NCBI RefSeq assembly: GCF_902498915.1
Contig: NZ_CABVLQ010000001.1
From: Escherichia ruysiae
GTDB lineage: Bacteria; Pseudomonadota; Gammaproteobacteria; Enterobacterales; Enterobacteriaceae
Length of the DNA stretch: 64,000 bases
Reading direction: 5' to 3' (one strand)
Shown: positions 51,688 to 61,966 of the stretch, piece by piece
Numbering within the stretch: position 1 is the stretch's first letter
Layout of the letters: the number at the start of each line of letters is the position of its first letter
Translations under genes and position numbers: made by a program
Notes under the pieces: generated by a model
Seen by the model: only the letters and a program-made list of their open reading frames with translations
Told to the model about the DNA's origin: nothing
The model's database searches: none

Positions 51688-53838
51688 TTAACGCCGCCGA
51701 CGGCGTGGGGATTTCGCTTTTTCTTTCTTTTTAACTATACCTTCAGGGACTTCCGGTTGCTCTATCGGAAATACCGGTAATGCGTCCAGTAGTCGCTTGC
51801 CATAATTTTTGGTCAACAAGCGTTTGTCGTAGATAACCACCTCGCCCCAGCAACTGTGGCTTCGAATAAGACGCCCAACCTGCTGAATCAGATTAAACGA
51901 AGCACTCGGCAGGCTTTGCACCTCAAACGGGTAGCGGTTAAGACTTTTTAGCCATTCGCCTTCGGTAATCACCACTGGACTATCGATAGGCGGAAAGGCG
52001 ATTTTATGGATATGCACCTGGCTGAGCAGATCGCCTTTCAAATCAAGCCCTTCGGCAAATGACTGTAAACCTACCAGTACACTGCGTTCACCGTTAGCGA
52101 CGCGTTTGCGATGCAATTCAACTAAGCGGTAGCGCGGCTGATCTCCCTGCACTAACAGCATCAGACGTAAATCCATCACATAGTCGAGAAACCGCTGCAT
52201 CGCCCGTCCGCTGGCAAACAGCACCAACATGCCGAGATGCTTTTTGCTCTCCACCTGCTCACGGAAAAAGGCGGCCATTTCGGCAATATGCTGCTCTTCG
52301 CTGTCGATAGAAGGCTCAACGCGCATCCGGGGAATAACAATTTTGCCCTGCTCACAGTGGTTGAACGGTGAATCCAGCGCCACGAAGCGATCGCCCGCTT
52401 TTTCTTTCAGCCCGCTCATCTCCTGCAAACGCGAAAAACTGTTCAACGAACGCAAGGTCGCGGAAGTGACAATAATGTGCGGAATGCTGCGCCACAGCAG
52501 CCTTTCCAGCTGATCGCTGACGCGGATCCCCACGCAGTGAAACCAGAGATGTAGCTGCCCGTCACGCTCTTCCCGCGTCGCCCATTTGGTCACTGGCGCA
52601 CCGGAAGATTGCGCCAGCGAGGCCAGCCGCCAGAGTTTGCTTTGCGCCTCAAACATTCCCAGCGCGCGGTTCATCTGCAAAATAAGCCGATGCAGGCGCA
52701 CAATGTCATGGCTGCCGGTTTTCTCGCTTAAATCGTTGAGGAATAGTTCTGCCAGACCACGCAACATCTCTGTCAGTTTCGCCAGCCGCTGGCAGATCTC
52801 CAGCACTTCATCAGGCAGTTCGCCCATCGCAAACCGGTGCTCAGCCTCCTGCCCGGCAGGCATATAGAGATTGAGAATGTTGTTTAAAGAGGCGATAAGC
52901 TCATACAACTCTTCACAATGCGCATTCAAACGTTCAGGGATTGCCAGCGGCGGGATCGTCTTCGGGCGAAACTGCTCCATGCAGGTGGCGACCAGTTTCG
53001 TGAACAAGTCAAGTTGCAGCCGATACCAGGGCGCGGTGATTTCGGCGCTCATCTCCAGCGCATCCCGTGCTACATCCGGCAGGTGATGCCCTTCATCCAG
53101 CACCAGCAGCAAGTTTTTCGGGTCTGGCAATACCGCTTCGCTTTCCATCGCCGCCATCACCAGCGCATGGTTTGCCACCACCACTTCCGCTTCCTGAATC
53201 TCCCGACGAGCCACAAAAAACGGGCATTCGCGGTAGTAGTAACAGTTGCGGTTCAGGCAACTGGCTTTGTCGGTACTCAAACGGCGCCAGAGATCGTCAT
53301 CAATAGCGATATCCGTATGATCGCGCAGGCCATCCCATTTATAAGTGTCGAGATCGCCCTTCAGCTTTGCACAGCGTTTTTGCTCTTCCTGATTATTAGG
53401 CGTCAGTTCGTCGTCAAGAAAAGCGAGCAGATCCTGTTGCGTGGGTTCAGTACTGGCGAGCGCCGTCAGGTTACGCGGGCAAACGTAGCGCCCACGCCCG
53501 AAAGCGGCGGTAAATTTGAGATCGGGAATGATCTTTTTCAGCAAAGGTAAATCTTTGCTGTAGATCTGATCCTGCAACGCCACGTTGGCGGTACTGACCA
53601 CCAGCGTTTTTTGCTCTTCGCGGGCAATGGCGATGCCAGGAATCAAATAGGAGAGCGTTTTCCCAACGCCGGTGGGGGCTTCAATCGCCAGATGCCGCCC
53701 TTCTTCTCCGGCCAGCGTTTTGGCGACGTCCGCAATCATCTGCCGCTGCGGCGCACGGGGAATAAAGTCGGGGATCTGTTCCTGAAGCGCCTTATACCAG
53801 GCGGCAATTTGCGCTTTAAGCGCGGCGGTTAATGCCAT
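51688..53838 (-). CDS. dinG: ATP-dependent DNA helicase DinG (SOS, Fe-S)
   Basis: This XPD-like 5'-3' helicase of 716 aa unwinds forks, D-loops and R-loops. Walker A is APTGVGKT near residue 52, and DEGH (LVLDEGHHLP) near 248 is the Walker B. Four cysteines (one near 120, three in SCLNRNCYYYREC near 194-205) bind the 4Fe-4S cluster. The basic tail KKKEKAKSPRRRRR ends the protein. A LexA site lies just upstream. Confidence 0.96.
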   Translation of the reverse strand: MALTAALKAQIAAWYKALQEQIPDFIPRAPQRQMIADVAKTLAGEEGRHLAIEAPTGVGKTLSYLIPGIAIAREEQKTLVVSTANVALQDQIYSKDLPLLKKIIPDLKFTAAFGRGRYVCPRNLTALASTEPTQQDLLAFLDDELTPNNQEEQKRCAKLKGDLDTYKWDGLRDHTDIAIDDDLWRRLSTDKASCLNRNCYYYRECPFFVARREIQEAEVVVANHALVMAAMESEAVLPDPKNLLLVLDEGHHLPDVARDALEMSAEITAPWYRLQLDLFTKLVATCMEQFRPKTIPPLAIPERLNAHCEELYELIASLNNILNLYMPAGQEAEHRFAMGELPDEVLEICQRLAKLTEMLRGLAELFLNDLSEKTGSHDIVRLHRLILQMNRALGMFEAQSKLWRLASLAQSSGAPVTKWATREERDGQLHLWFHCVGIRVSDQLERLLWRSIPHIIVTSATLRSLNSFSRLQEMSGLKEKAGDRFVALDSPFNHCEQGKIVIPRMRVEPSIDSEEQHIAEMAAFFREQVESKKHLGMLVLFASGRAMQRFLDYVMDLRLMLLVQGDQPRYRLVELHRKRVANGERSVLVGLQSFAEGLDLKGDLLSQVHIHKIAFPPIDSPVVITEGEWLKSLNRYPFEVQSLPSASFNLIQQVGRLIRSHSCWGEVVIYDKRLLTKNYGKRLLDALPVFPIEQPEVPEGIVKKKEKAKSPRRRRR

Positions 53839-53852
53839 GAGAAAACCTGAAA

Positions 53853-53872
53853 TACTGTATAAACAGCCAATA
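53853..53872. promoter_or_regulatory. LexA box upstream of dinG
   Basis: On the minus strand the site reads TATTGGCTGTTTATACAGTA, the known E. coli dinG LexA box. One half is TTG instead of the consensus CTG. It lies 15 bases before the dinG start codon. Confidence 0.85.
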
Positions 53873-53980
53873 TTGTGGCATTTTTCGGTTTTCAGGGGTA
53901 ATGGTTTTTCTGTTTCTGGAAAGCGGCTCGCAATAACGTTTTCCGGATGCGGGGATTTCCCGCATCGGGAGAAACATCAT

Positions 53981-54027
53981 TGTCAGCAATCTTATGCCGG
54001 GCATAGCCCGGCATAAGATTGCTGACA
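53981..54027. repeat. 47-base near-perfect palindrome in the dinG-rhlE gap
   Basis: Two perfect 22-bp arms (TGTCAGCAATCTTATGCCGG plus GC, and the complement) flank a 3-nt loop ATA. The inner part GCCGGGCATAGCCCGGC recurs at 54203-54219. It is probably a REP-derived element. Confidence 0.75.
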
Positions 54028-54061
54028 AACTGGCTTAATAGCCAAAAACAGGTACGGTTTT

Positions 54062-54163
54062 CCCCCTCAGCCTTTTAGGGAGAGGGTCGGGGTGAGGGTA
54101 AATAATCACGCCAGTGCGGGTTTGTTCCCCTCACCCTAACCCTCTCCCCGAAGGGGAGAGGGG
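54062..54163. repeat. Two boxC-type repeats
   Basis: CCCCCTCAGCCTTTTAGGGA with GAGGGTCGGGGTGAGGG (54062-54098) and CCCCTCACCCTAACCCTCTC with CCCGAAGGGGAGAGG (54127-54161) are inverted copies of the boxC type seen at 39831. Confidence 0.7.
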
Positions 54164-54201
54164 ACTGTCCAGGCACTTTTGGGACTTTGTCATCAGTCTG
54201 C

Positions 54202-54220
54202 TGCCGGGCATAGCCCGGCA
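54202..54220. repeat. Short copy of the GCCGGGCATAGCCCGGC palindrome
   Basis: TGCCGGGCATAGCCCGGCA repeats the core of the 47-base palindrome. It sits 8 bases from the rhlE stop and could act as its terminator stem. Confidence 0.65.
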
Positions 54221-54227
54221 TAAAAGA

Positions 54228-55592
54228 TTACTGCGCAGCGGCAGGTTTACGCGGACGGCGGCGACGTTGTTGTTCGCCTGCCGGTTTGGCATCGCCGAGA
54301 CGACGAGATGGTTTTTCTGCGGGTTTCGCGTTACCAGACTTCGCTCCACCTTCAGCGCGGCGTGGTTGCTGTTGACCGCGACCACCACCTTGCCCACGAC
54401 CGCCGCCACTGCGTTGCTGGCGACCATTCTGGATCGGTTCGGCTTTGATTGACGGGTCCGGCTCATAGCCCGGAATTGCAATGCGCGGGATCTCTTTTTT
54501 CAGCAGTTTTTCGATATCGCGCAACAGTTTGTGCTCATCAACACACACCAGCGATAACGCTTCGCCGGTGGCGGCGGCACGACCGGTACGCCCGATACGG
54601 TGGACATAATCTTCCGGTACGTTTGGCAGCTCATAGTTGACGACGTGCGGCAACTCTTCGATATCCAGGCCACGCGCGGCGATGTCAGTTGCCACCAGTA
54701 CACGAATATCACCAGATTTAAAATCGGCCAATGCACGGGTACGCGCACCTTGCGATTTATTACCGTGGATCGCCGCACTGCGAATACCATCTTTATTTAA
54801 TTGTTCAGCCAGATGATTAGCGCCATGTTTGGTACGGGTAAACACCAGCACCTGCTGCCAGTTACCTTTACCAATCATGTGTGACAGCAATTCCCGTTTG
54901 CGTTTCTTATCAACAAAGTGAACGTGCTGGGTTACCTGCTCAGAGGCGGTATTGCGGCGTGCAACTTCGATTTCCAGCGGGTTATGCAGCAGTTTTTCTG
55001 CCAGAGCTTTAATCTCGTCAGAGAAAGTCGCGGAGAACAGCAGGTTCTGGCGCTTCGCGGGCAGTTTTGTTAACACACGACGAATATCGTGGATAAAGCC
55101 CATATCGAGCATACGGTCAGCTTCATCAAGGACGAGGATCTCTATCTGATCCAGTTTCACCGCGTTCTGGTGTTCCAGATCCAGCAAACGCCCCGGCGTT
55201 GCCACCAGCACATCAACACCGCCACGCAGCTTCATCATCTGCGGGTTAATGCTGACGCCACCAAACACCACCAGCGAACGAATGTTCAGGTATTTGCTGT
55301 AATCACGGACGTTTTCACCAATCTGCGCCGCCAGTTCACGGGTCGGGGTAAGAATGAGCGCGCGCACCGGACGACGCCCTTTGGCGTGCGGCTCGCGGGA
55401 AATCAGGTGTTGCAACAGCGGTAACGTAAAGCCCGCTGTTTTGCCGGTGCCGGTCTGGGCACTGGCCATCAGGTCGCGGCCTTCCAGCACCGCAGGGATC
55501 GCCTGCTGCTGAATAGGGGTGGGTTCACGGTAACCTTGCTCGGCAACGGCGCGCAGGATATCAGGGCTTAAACCCAAAGAATCGAAAGACAT
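54228..55592 (-). CDS. rhlE: DEAD-box RNA helicase RhlE
   Basis: This 454-aa RNA helicase has the Q motif near residue 23, Walker A AQTGTGKT near 45-52, DEAD (VLDEADRMLD) near 155, SAT, and HRIGRTGR near 324. The C-terminal tail after 380 is rich in Gly, Arg, Gln and Pro, typical of RNA-binding extensions. It helps ribosome assembly in E. coli. It diverges from cecR, whose product regulates it. Confidence 0.96.
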   Translation of the reverse strand: MSFDSLGLSPDILRAVAEQGYREPTPIQQQAIPAVLEGRDLMASAQTGTGKTAGFTLPLLQHLISREPHAKGRRPVRALILTPTRELAAQIGENVRDYSKYLNIRSLVVFGGVSINPQMMKLRGGVDVLVATPGRLLDLEHQNAVKLDQIEILVLDEADRMLDMGFIHDIRRVLTKLPAKRQNLLFSATFSDEIKALAEKLLHNPLEIEVARRNTASEQVTQHVHFVDKKRKRELLSHMIGKGNWQQVLVFTRTKHGANHLAEQLNKDGIRSAAIHGNKSQGARTRALADFKSGDIRVLVATDIAARGLDIEELPHVVNYELPNVPEDYVHRIGRTGRAAATGEALSLVCVDEHKLLRDIEKLLKKEIPRIAIPGYEPDPSIKAEPIQNGRQQRSGGGRGQGGGRGQQQPRRAEGGAKSGNAKPAEKPSRRLGDAKPAGEQQRRRRPRKPAAAQ

Positions 55593-55785
55593 AACTACTC
55601 CGAACCGCCCCGACCGTTACCGGTGTAGTTTTCAGGGAGATACTGAAAAGGAAAATGACAAAAACCACAATGTCATGAGGGAGCGGAGTGTAGCAGTTTT
55701 TGTGACGCAGCGCATAAATTATCCCTGTGACTGACGTTGCTCAAATTCTTAGCCATACTGGACAACGCGAAAAATGAGTCATAAT

Positions 55786-55807
55786 CTTAATCAATCATTT
55801 GATTAAG
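55786..55807. promoter_or_regulatory. Candidate CecR operator
   Basis: CTTAATCA (55786-55793) and TGATTAAG (55800-55807) are perfect arms around ATCATT, giving 22 bp, the length usual for TetR-family operators. It lies 13 bases before the cecR start in the gap shared with divergent rhlE. In E. coli CecR controls both rhlE and its own operon. Confidence 0.6.
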
Positions 55808-55820
55808 AATGGGCTGTGCT

Positions 55821-56492
55821 ATGAATAGTCCTGCCATGACAACCAAAGGTGAACAGGCGAAAAAGCAGCTGATTGCTGCTGCACTGGCGCAGTTTGGTGA
55901 GTATGGAATGAACGCCACCACCCGCGATATCGCCGCCCTGGCCGGGCAGAATATCGCTGCTATTACCTATTACTTCGGTTCGAAAGAAGATTTATATCTC
56001 GCCTGCGCCCAGTGGATTGCCGATTTTATTGGCGAGCAGTTCCGTCCGCACGCCGAAGAAGCCGAACGCTTGTTCGCACAACCACAGCCTGATCGCGCAG
56101 CTATCCGTGAACTGATCCTTCGCGCCTGCAGGAACATGATTAAGCTGCTCACCCAGGATGACACCGTCAACCTCAGTAAGTTTATCTCCCGTGAGCAGCT
56201 CTCTCCTACGGCGGCCTACCATCTGGTGCACGAACAGGTGATTAGCCCGTTACACAGCCATCTTACGCGTCTGATCGCCGCCTGGACCGGTTGTGATGCC
56301 AACGATACCCGTATGATCCTCCATACCCATGCATTACTTGGCGAGATTCTGGCGTTTCGTCTTGGTAAAGAAACGATTCTGTTACGCACCGGCTGGAGCG
56401 CGTTCGATGGAGAAAAGACCGAACTGATCAACCAGACGGTAACCTGTCATATCGACCTGATTTTGCAAGGATTATCGCAAAGGAGTTTGTAG
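55821..56492 (+). CDS. cecR: TetR-family repressor CecR (YbiH)
   Basis: This 223-aa regulator has an N-terminal TetR helix-turn-helix (TTRDIAALAGQNIAAITYYF, about 33-52) and a helical ligand domain. In E. coli it controls rhlE and the ybhGFSR genes and affects sensitivity to cefoperazone and chloramphenicol. The ATG at 55821 gives the usual length; 4 upstream codons are also open. It overlaps ybhG by one base and heads the operon. Confidence 0.94.
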   Translation: MNSPAMTTKGEQAKKQLIAAALAQFGEYGMNATTRDIAALAGQNIAAITYYFGSKEDLYLACAQWIADFIGEQFRPHAEEAERLFAQPQPDRAAIRELILRACRNMIKLLTQDDTVNLSKFISREQLSPTAAYHLVHEQVISPLHSHLTRLIAAWTGCDANDTRMILHTHALLGEILAFRLGKETILLRTGWSAFDGEKTELINQTVTCHIDLILQGLSQRSL

Positions 56493-57490
56493 TGATGAAA
56501 AAACCTGTCGTGATTGGACTGGTGGTTGTGGTACTTGCCGCCGTGGTTGCCGGAGGCTACTGGTGGTATCAAAGCCGCCAGGATAACGGCCTGACGCTGT
56601 ATGGCAATGTGGATATTCGCACCGTGAATCTAAGCTTCCGTGTCGGTGGTCGTGTTGAGTCGCTGGCGGTGGACGAAGGTGATGCGATCAAAGCGGGCCA
56701 GGTTCTGGGCGAACTGGATCATAAGCCGTATGAGATTGCCCTGATGCAGGCGAAAGCAGGCGTTTCGGTGGCACAGGCGCAGTACGACCTGATGCTTGCC
56801 GGGTATCGCGATGAAGAAATCGCTCAGGCCGCCGCAGCGGTGAAACAAGCGCAAGCCGCGTATGACTATGCGCAGAACTTCTATAACCGTCAGCAAGGGT
56901 TGTGGAAAAGCCGCACCATTTCGGCAAATGACCTGGAAAATGCCCGCTCCTCGCGCGACCAGGCGCAGGCAACGCTGAAATCAGCTCAGGATAAATTACG
57001 TCAGTACCGTTCCGGTAACCGTGAACAGGATATCGCCCAGGCAAAAGCCAGCCTCGAACAGGCACAGGCGCAACTGGCGCAGGCGGAGCTGAATTTGCAG
57101 GATTCGACGCTGGTCGCACCGTCTGATGGCACGCTGTTAACGCGCGCGGTGGAGCCAGGCACGGTTCTCAATGAAGGTGGCACGGTGTTTACCGTTTCAC
57201 TAACTCGTCCGGTGTGGGTGCGTGCCTATGTTGACGAACGTAATCTTGACCAGGCCCAGCCGGGGCGAAAAGTGCTGCTTTATACCGATGGTCGCCCGGA
57301 CAAGCCGTATCACGGGCAGATTGGTTTCGTTTCGCCGACTGCTGAATTTACCCCGAAAACCGTCGAAACGCCGGATCTGCGTACCGACCTCGTCTATCGC
57401 CTGCGTATTGTGGTGACCGACGCCGATGATGCGTTACGCCAGGGAATGCCAGTGACGGTGCAATTCGGTGACGAGGCAGGACATGAATGA
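56492..57490 (+). CDS. ybhG: Periplasmic adaptor protein YbhG (HlyD family)
   Basis: This membrane-fusion protein of 332 aa has one N-terminal helix (about 7-26), a biotinyl-lipoyl-like domain (RVGGRVESLAVDEGDAI), a long coiled coil (about 90-200, rich in Ala, Gln, Glu) and a beta barrel. It probably joins the YbhFSR ABC exporter to an outer-membrane channel. AGGAG precedes tandem GTG-ATG starts (56492 and 56495). Confidence 0.94.
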   Translation: MMKKPVVIGLVVVVLAAVVAGGYWWYQSRQDNGLTLYGNVDIRTVNLSFRVGGRVESLAVDEGDAIKAGQVLGELDHKPYEIALMQAKAGVSVAQAQYDLMLAGYRDEEIAQAAAAVKQAQAAYDYAQNFYNRQQGLWKSRTISANDLENARSSRDQAQATLKSAQDKLRQYRSGNREQDIAQAKASLEQAQAQLAQAELNLQDSTLVAPSDGTLLTRAVEPGTVLNEGGTVFTVSLTRPVWVRAYVDERNLDQAQPGRKVLLYTDGRPDKPYHGQIGFVSPTAEFTPKTVETPDLRTDLVYRLRIVVTDADDALRQGMPVTVQFGDEAGHE

Positions 57491-59219
57491 TGCCGTTATC
57501 ACGCTGAACGGCCTGGAAAAACGCTTTCCGGGCATGGATAAGCCCGCCGTCGCGCCACTCGACTGCACCATTCACGCTGGTTATGTGACGGGGTTGGTAG
57601 GGCCGGACGGCGCGGGCAAAACCACGCTGATGCGGATGCTGGCCGGGTTGCTGAAACCTGACAGCGGCAGGGCCACAGTTATCGGTTTTGATCCGATCAA
57701 AAACGACGCTGCGCTGCACGCGGTGCTCGGCTATATGCCGCAGAAATTCGGTCTGTATGAAGATCTCACGGTGATGGAAAACCTCAATTTGTACGCGGAT
57801 TTACGCAGCGTCACCGGTGAAGCACGTAAACAGACTTTTGCTCGCCTGCTGGAGTTTACGTCTCTTGGCCCGTTTACCGGGCGCCTGGCGGGTAAGCTCT
57901 CCGGCGGGATGAAACAAAAACTCGGCCTGGCCTGTACCCTGGTGGGCGAACCGAAAGTGTTGCTGCTCGATGAACCCGGCGTCGGCGTTGACCCTATCTC
58001 ACGGCGCGAACTGTGGCAGATGGTGCATGAGCTGGCGGGCGAAGGGATGTTAATCCTCTGGAGCACCTCGTATCTCGACGAAGCCGAGCAGTGCCGTGAC
58101 GTGTTACTGATGAACGAAGGCGAGTTGCTGTATCAGGGAGAACCAAAAGCCCTGACACAAACCATGGCCGGACGCAGTTTTCTGATGACCAGTCCACACG
58201 AAGGCAACCGCAAACTGTTGCAACGAGCATTGAAACTGCCACAGGTCAGCGACGGCATGATTCAGGGGAAATCGGTACGTCTGATCCTCAAAAAAGAGGC
58301 CACACCAGACGATATTCGTCGCGCCGACGGGATGCCAGAAATCAACATCAACGAAACCACACCACGTTTTGAAGATGCGTTTATTGATTTGCTCGGCGGT
58401 GCCGGAACCTCGGAATCGCCGCTGGGCGCAATATTACATACGGTAGAAGGCACACCGGACGAAACGGTGATCGAGGCGAAAGAACTGACCAAAAAATTTG
58501 GTGATTTTGCCGCCACCGATCACGTCAACTTTGCCGTTAAACGTGGGGAGATTTTTGGTTTGCTGGGGCCAAACGGCGCGGGTAAATCGACCACCTTTAA
58601 GATGATGTGCGGTTTGCTGGTGCCGACCTCTGGTCAGGCGCTGGTGCTGGGCATGGATCTGAAAGAGAGTTCCGGTAAAGCACGCCAGCATCTCGGCTAT
58701 ATGGCGCAAAAGTTTTCGCTCTATGGCAATCTGACAGTCGAACAGAATTTACGTTTTTTCTCCGGCGTGTATGGCTTACGCGGTCGGGCGCAGAACGAAA
58801 AAATCTCCCGTATGAGCGAGGCATTTGGCCTGAAAAGTATCGCCTCACATGCCACCGATGAACTGCCGTTGGGTTTTAAACAGCGGCTGGCGCTGGCCTG
58901 CTCGCTAATGCACGAACCGGACATTCTGTTTCTTGATGAACCGACCTCCGGCGTCGATCCCCTCACCCGCCGCGAGTTCTGGCTGCATATCAACAGCATG
59001 GTAGAGAAAGGCGTCACGGTGATGGTCACCACCCACTTTATGGATGAAGCGGAATATTGCGACCGCATCGGGCTGGTGTATCGCGGGAAGCTGATTGCCA
59101 GCGGTACGCCGGATGATTTGAAAGCACAGTCGGCTAACGATGAGCAACCCGATCCCACTATGGAGCAAGCCTTTATTCAATTGATCCACGACTGGGATAA
59201 GGAGCATGGCAATGAGTAA
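57483..59219 (+). CDS. ybhF: Tandem ABC transporter ATPase YbhF
   Basis: This 578-aa protein contains two ABC ATPase domains: Walker A GPDGAGKTT near 38 and GPNGAGKST near 360, with signatures LSGGMKQK and LPLGFKQR. The second signature is degenerate. It powers the YbhS/YbhR exporter for drugs and cations (tetracycline and Na+/Li+ export are reported for E. coli). The ATG at 57483 overlaps ybhG by 8 bases. Confidence 0.94.
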   Translation: MNDAVITLNGLEKRFPGMDKPAVAPLDCTIHAGYVTGLVGPDGAGKTTLMRMLAGLLKPDSGRATVIGFDPIKNDAALHAVLGYMPQKFGLYEDLTVMENLNLYADLRSVTGEARKQTFARLLEFTSLGPFTGRLAGKLSGGMKQKLGLACTLVGEPKVLLLDEPGVGVDPISRRELWQMVHELAGEGMLILWSTSYLDEAEQCRDVLLMNEGELLYQGEPKALTQTMAGRSFLMTSPHEGNRKLLQRALKLPQVSDGMIQGKSVRLILKKEATPDDIRRADGMPEININETTPRFEDAFIDLLGGAGTSESPLGAILHTVEGTPDETVIEAKELTKKFGDFAATDHVNFAVKRGEIFGLLGPNGAGKSTTFKMMCGLLVPTSGQALVLGMDLKESSGKARQHLGYMAQKFSLYGNLTVEQNLRFFSGVYGLRGRAQNEKISRMSEAFGLKSIASHATDELPLGFKQRLALACSLMHEPDILFLDEPTSGVDPLTRREFWLHINSMVEKGVTVMVTTHFMDEAEYCDRIGLVYRGKLIASGTPDDLKAQSANDEQPDPTMEQAFIQLIHDWDKEHGNE

Positions 59220-60345
59220 CCCGATCCTTTCCTGGCGTCGCGTGCGGGCGCTGTGCGTCAAAGAGACGCGGCAGATCATTCGCGATCCAAGTAGCTGGCT
59301 GATTGCGGTGGTGATCCCGCTGTTGCTGCTGTTTATTTTTGGTTACGGCATTAACCTCGACTCCAGCAAGCTGCGCGTCGGGATTTTGCTGGAGCAGCGT
59401 AGCGAAGCGGCGCTGGATTTCACCCACACTATGACCGGCTCGCCCTATATTGACGCCACCACCAGCGATAACCGTCAGGAACTGATCGCCAAAATGCAGG
59501 CGGGGAAAATTCGTGGTCTGGTGGTGATTCCCGTGGATTTCGCCGAACAGATGGAGCGCGCCAACGCGACCGCGCCGATTCAGGTGATCACTGACGGCAG
59601 CGAACCGAATACCGCCAACTTTGTGCAGGGTTATGTCGAAGGGATCTGGCAGATCTGGCAAATGCAGCGGGCAGAGGACAACGGGCAGACCTTTGAACCG
59701 CTTATCGACGTCCAGACACGCTACTGGTTTAACCCGGCGGCGATAAGCCAGCACTTTATTATCCCCGGTGCGGTAACCATTATCATGACGGTCATCGGCG
59801 CGATCCTCACCTCGCTGGTGGTGGCGCGGGAGTGGGAGCGCGGCACTATGGAGGCTTTGCTCTCTACGGAGATTACCCGCACGGAACTGCTGCTGTGTAA
59901 GCTGATCCCCTATTATTTCCTCGGTATGCTGGCGATGCTGCTCTGTATGCTGGTGTCGGTGTTTATTCTCGGCGTGCCCTATCGCGGTTCGCTGCTGATC
60001 CTGTTTTTTATCACCAGCCTGTTTTTACTCAGTACGCTGGGGATGGGGCTGCTGATTTCTACGATTACCCGCAACCAGTTCAACGCCGCTCAGGTGGCAC
60101 TGAACGCCGCTTTCCTGCCGTCGATTATGCTTTCCGGCTTTATATTTCAGATAGACAGTATGCCAGCGGTGATCCGCGCGGTGACGTACATTATTCCCGC
60201 ACGTTATTTCGTCAGCACCCTGCAAAGCCTGTTCCTCGCCGGGAATATTCCGGTGGTACTGGTGGTGAACGTGCTGTTTTTGATCGCTTCGGCGGTGATG
60301 TTTATCGGCCTGACGTGGCTGAAAACCAAACGTCGGCTGGATTAG
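59212..60345 (+). CDS. ybhS: ABC transporter permease YbhS
   Basis: This ABC-2 permease of 377 aa has one N-terminal helix (about 30-50), a large periplasmic loop and five C-terminal helices. AAGGAG lies 3 bases before the ATG at 59206 but 9 before the one at 59212, so I chose the latter. It overlaps ybhF by 8 bases and pairs with YbhR. Confidence 0.94.
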
Positions 60346-60355
60346 GGAGAAGAGC

Positions 60356-61462
60356 ATGTTTCATCGCTTATGGACGTTAATCCGCAAAGAGTTGCAGTCG
60401 TTGCTGCGCGAACCGCAGACGCGAGCGATTCTGATTTTACCCGTGCTTATTCAGGTGATCCTGTTCCCGTTTGCCGCCACGCTGGAAGTGACTAATGCCA
60501 CCATCGCCATCTACGATGAAGATAACGGCGAGCATTCGGTAGAACTTACTCAACGTTTTGCCCGCGCCAGCGCCTTTACCCATGTGCTGCTACTGAAAAG
60601 CCCACAGGAGATCCGCCCAACCATCGACACACAAAAGGCGCTACTGCTGGTGCGTTTCCCGGCTGACTTCTCGCGCAAACTGGATACCTTCCAGACCGCG
60701 CCGTTGCAGTTGATCCTCGACGGGCGTAACTCCAACAGTGCGCAAATTGCCGCCAACTACCTGCAACAGATCGTCAAAAATTATCAGCAGGAGCTGCTGG
60801 AAGGAAAACCGAAACCCAACAACAGCGAGCTGGTGGTACGCAACTGGTATAACCCAAATCTCGACTACAAATGGTTTGTGGTGCCATCACTGATCGCCAT
60901 GATCACCACTATCGGCGTGATGATCGTCACTTCACTTTCTGTCGCCCGCGAACGCGAACAGGGAACGCTCGATCAGCTACTGGTTTCGCCCCTCACCACC
61001 TGGCAGATATTCATCGGCAAAGCCGTACCGGCATTAATTGTCGCCACCTTCCAGGCCACTATTGTGCTGGCGATTGGTATCTGGGCGTATCAAATCCCCT
61101 TCGCCGGATCGCTGGCGCTGTTCTACTTTACGATGGTGATTTACGGTTTATCGCTGGTGGGATTCGGTCTGTTGATTTCATCACTTTGTTCAACGCAACA
61201 GCAGGCGTTTATCGGCGTGTTCGTCTTTATGATGCCCGCCATTCTGCTTTCCGGTTACGTTTCGCCGGTGGAGAACATGCCAGTATGGCTGCAAAACCTG
61301 ACGTGGATTAACCCTATCCGCCACTTTACGGACATTACCAAGCAGATTTATTTGAAGGATGCGAGTCTGGATATTGTGTGGAACAGTTTGTGGCCGCTAC
61401 TGGTGATAACGGCCACGACAGGGTCAGCGGCGTACGCGATGTTTAGACGCAAGGTGATGTAA
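60356..61462 (+). CDS. ybhR: ABC transporter permease YbhR
   Basis: This 368-aa ABC-2 permease has the same plan as YbhS (one N-terminal helix, a periplasmic domain, then about five helices) and a conserved [16 protein letters not shown] loop. It forms the export pore with YbhS. Its 3' end overlaps convergent ybhQ by 39 bases. Confidence 0.94.
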
Positions 61463-61834
61463 CTTTTTATCTTTCGCCAGTAACGACACCACCGCCGGGC
61501 CGGCAAGGATCGCCAGCCCAGCAATTGCCAGCAAATAGTTGTTTTCCAGTACGCGGGACAACAGCCACAGCACAATCAGCGCCGCGCCAAAATACCAGGT
61601 GGTGGTCAGCTCTTCCAGTACGTCTGCCACCTCGCGCCAGCGTTGTTCGGGGTGGCGCTGAAACACCAGCATCATCACTACCGTTACGCAATACAGCACG
61701 CACAATCCCACGCCGACGTGAACCAGGGTTTTACTCATCCAGCCCACCACCAGCAGCGCCACTACCAGTAAATGCAACATAATCTGCCAGCAACTTAGGC
61801 CAGTTGCGACACGAACACGTTGTTGCCACTTCAT
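61424..61834 (-). CDS. ybhQ: Inner-membrane protein YbhQ
   Basis: This 136-aa protein has about four membrane helices (15-35, 40-60, 80-97, 100-118) and a basic C-terminus (SKHRVRR). The function is unknown. Its end overlaps ybhR by 39 bases on the opposite strand. GGAGAGAAGCC precedes the start codon. Confidence 0.88.
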
Positions 61835-61966
61835 GGCTTCTCTCCTGAAGAATTTATCTCTACTAACTCAGAGTACCGAACTTTACGGAAAATTCCGTAA
61901 GACCGCACCTTTTTGTGACGCCGACTACACTATTTCAATGAGATAAGAGGCAAAGACAGGAAAATT

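Noticed and set aside
59173..59754. 193-codon antisense frame over ybhF/ybhS
   Set aside because: Covers the overlap of two clear transporter genes on the other strand; no start signal or family resemblance.
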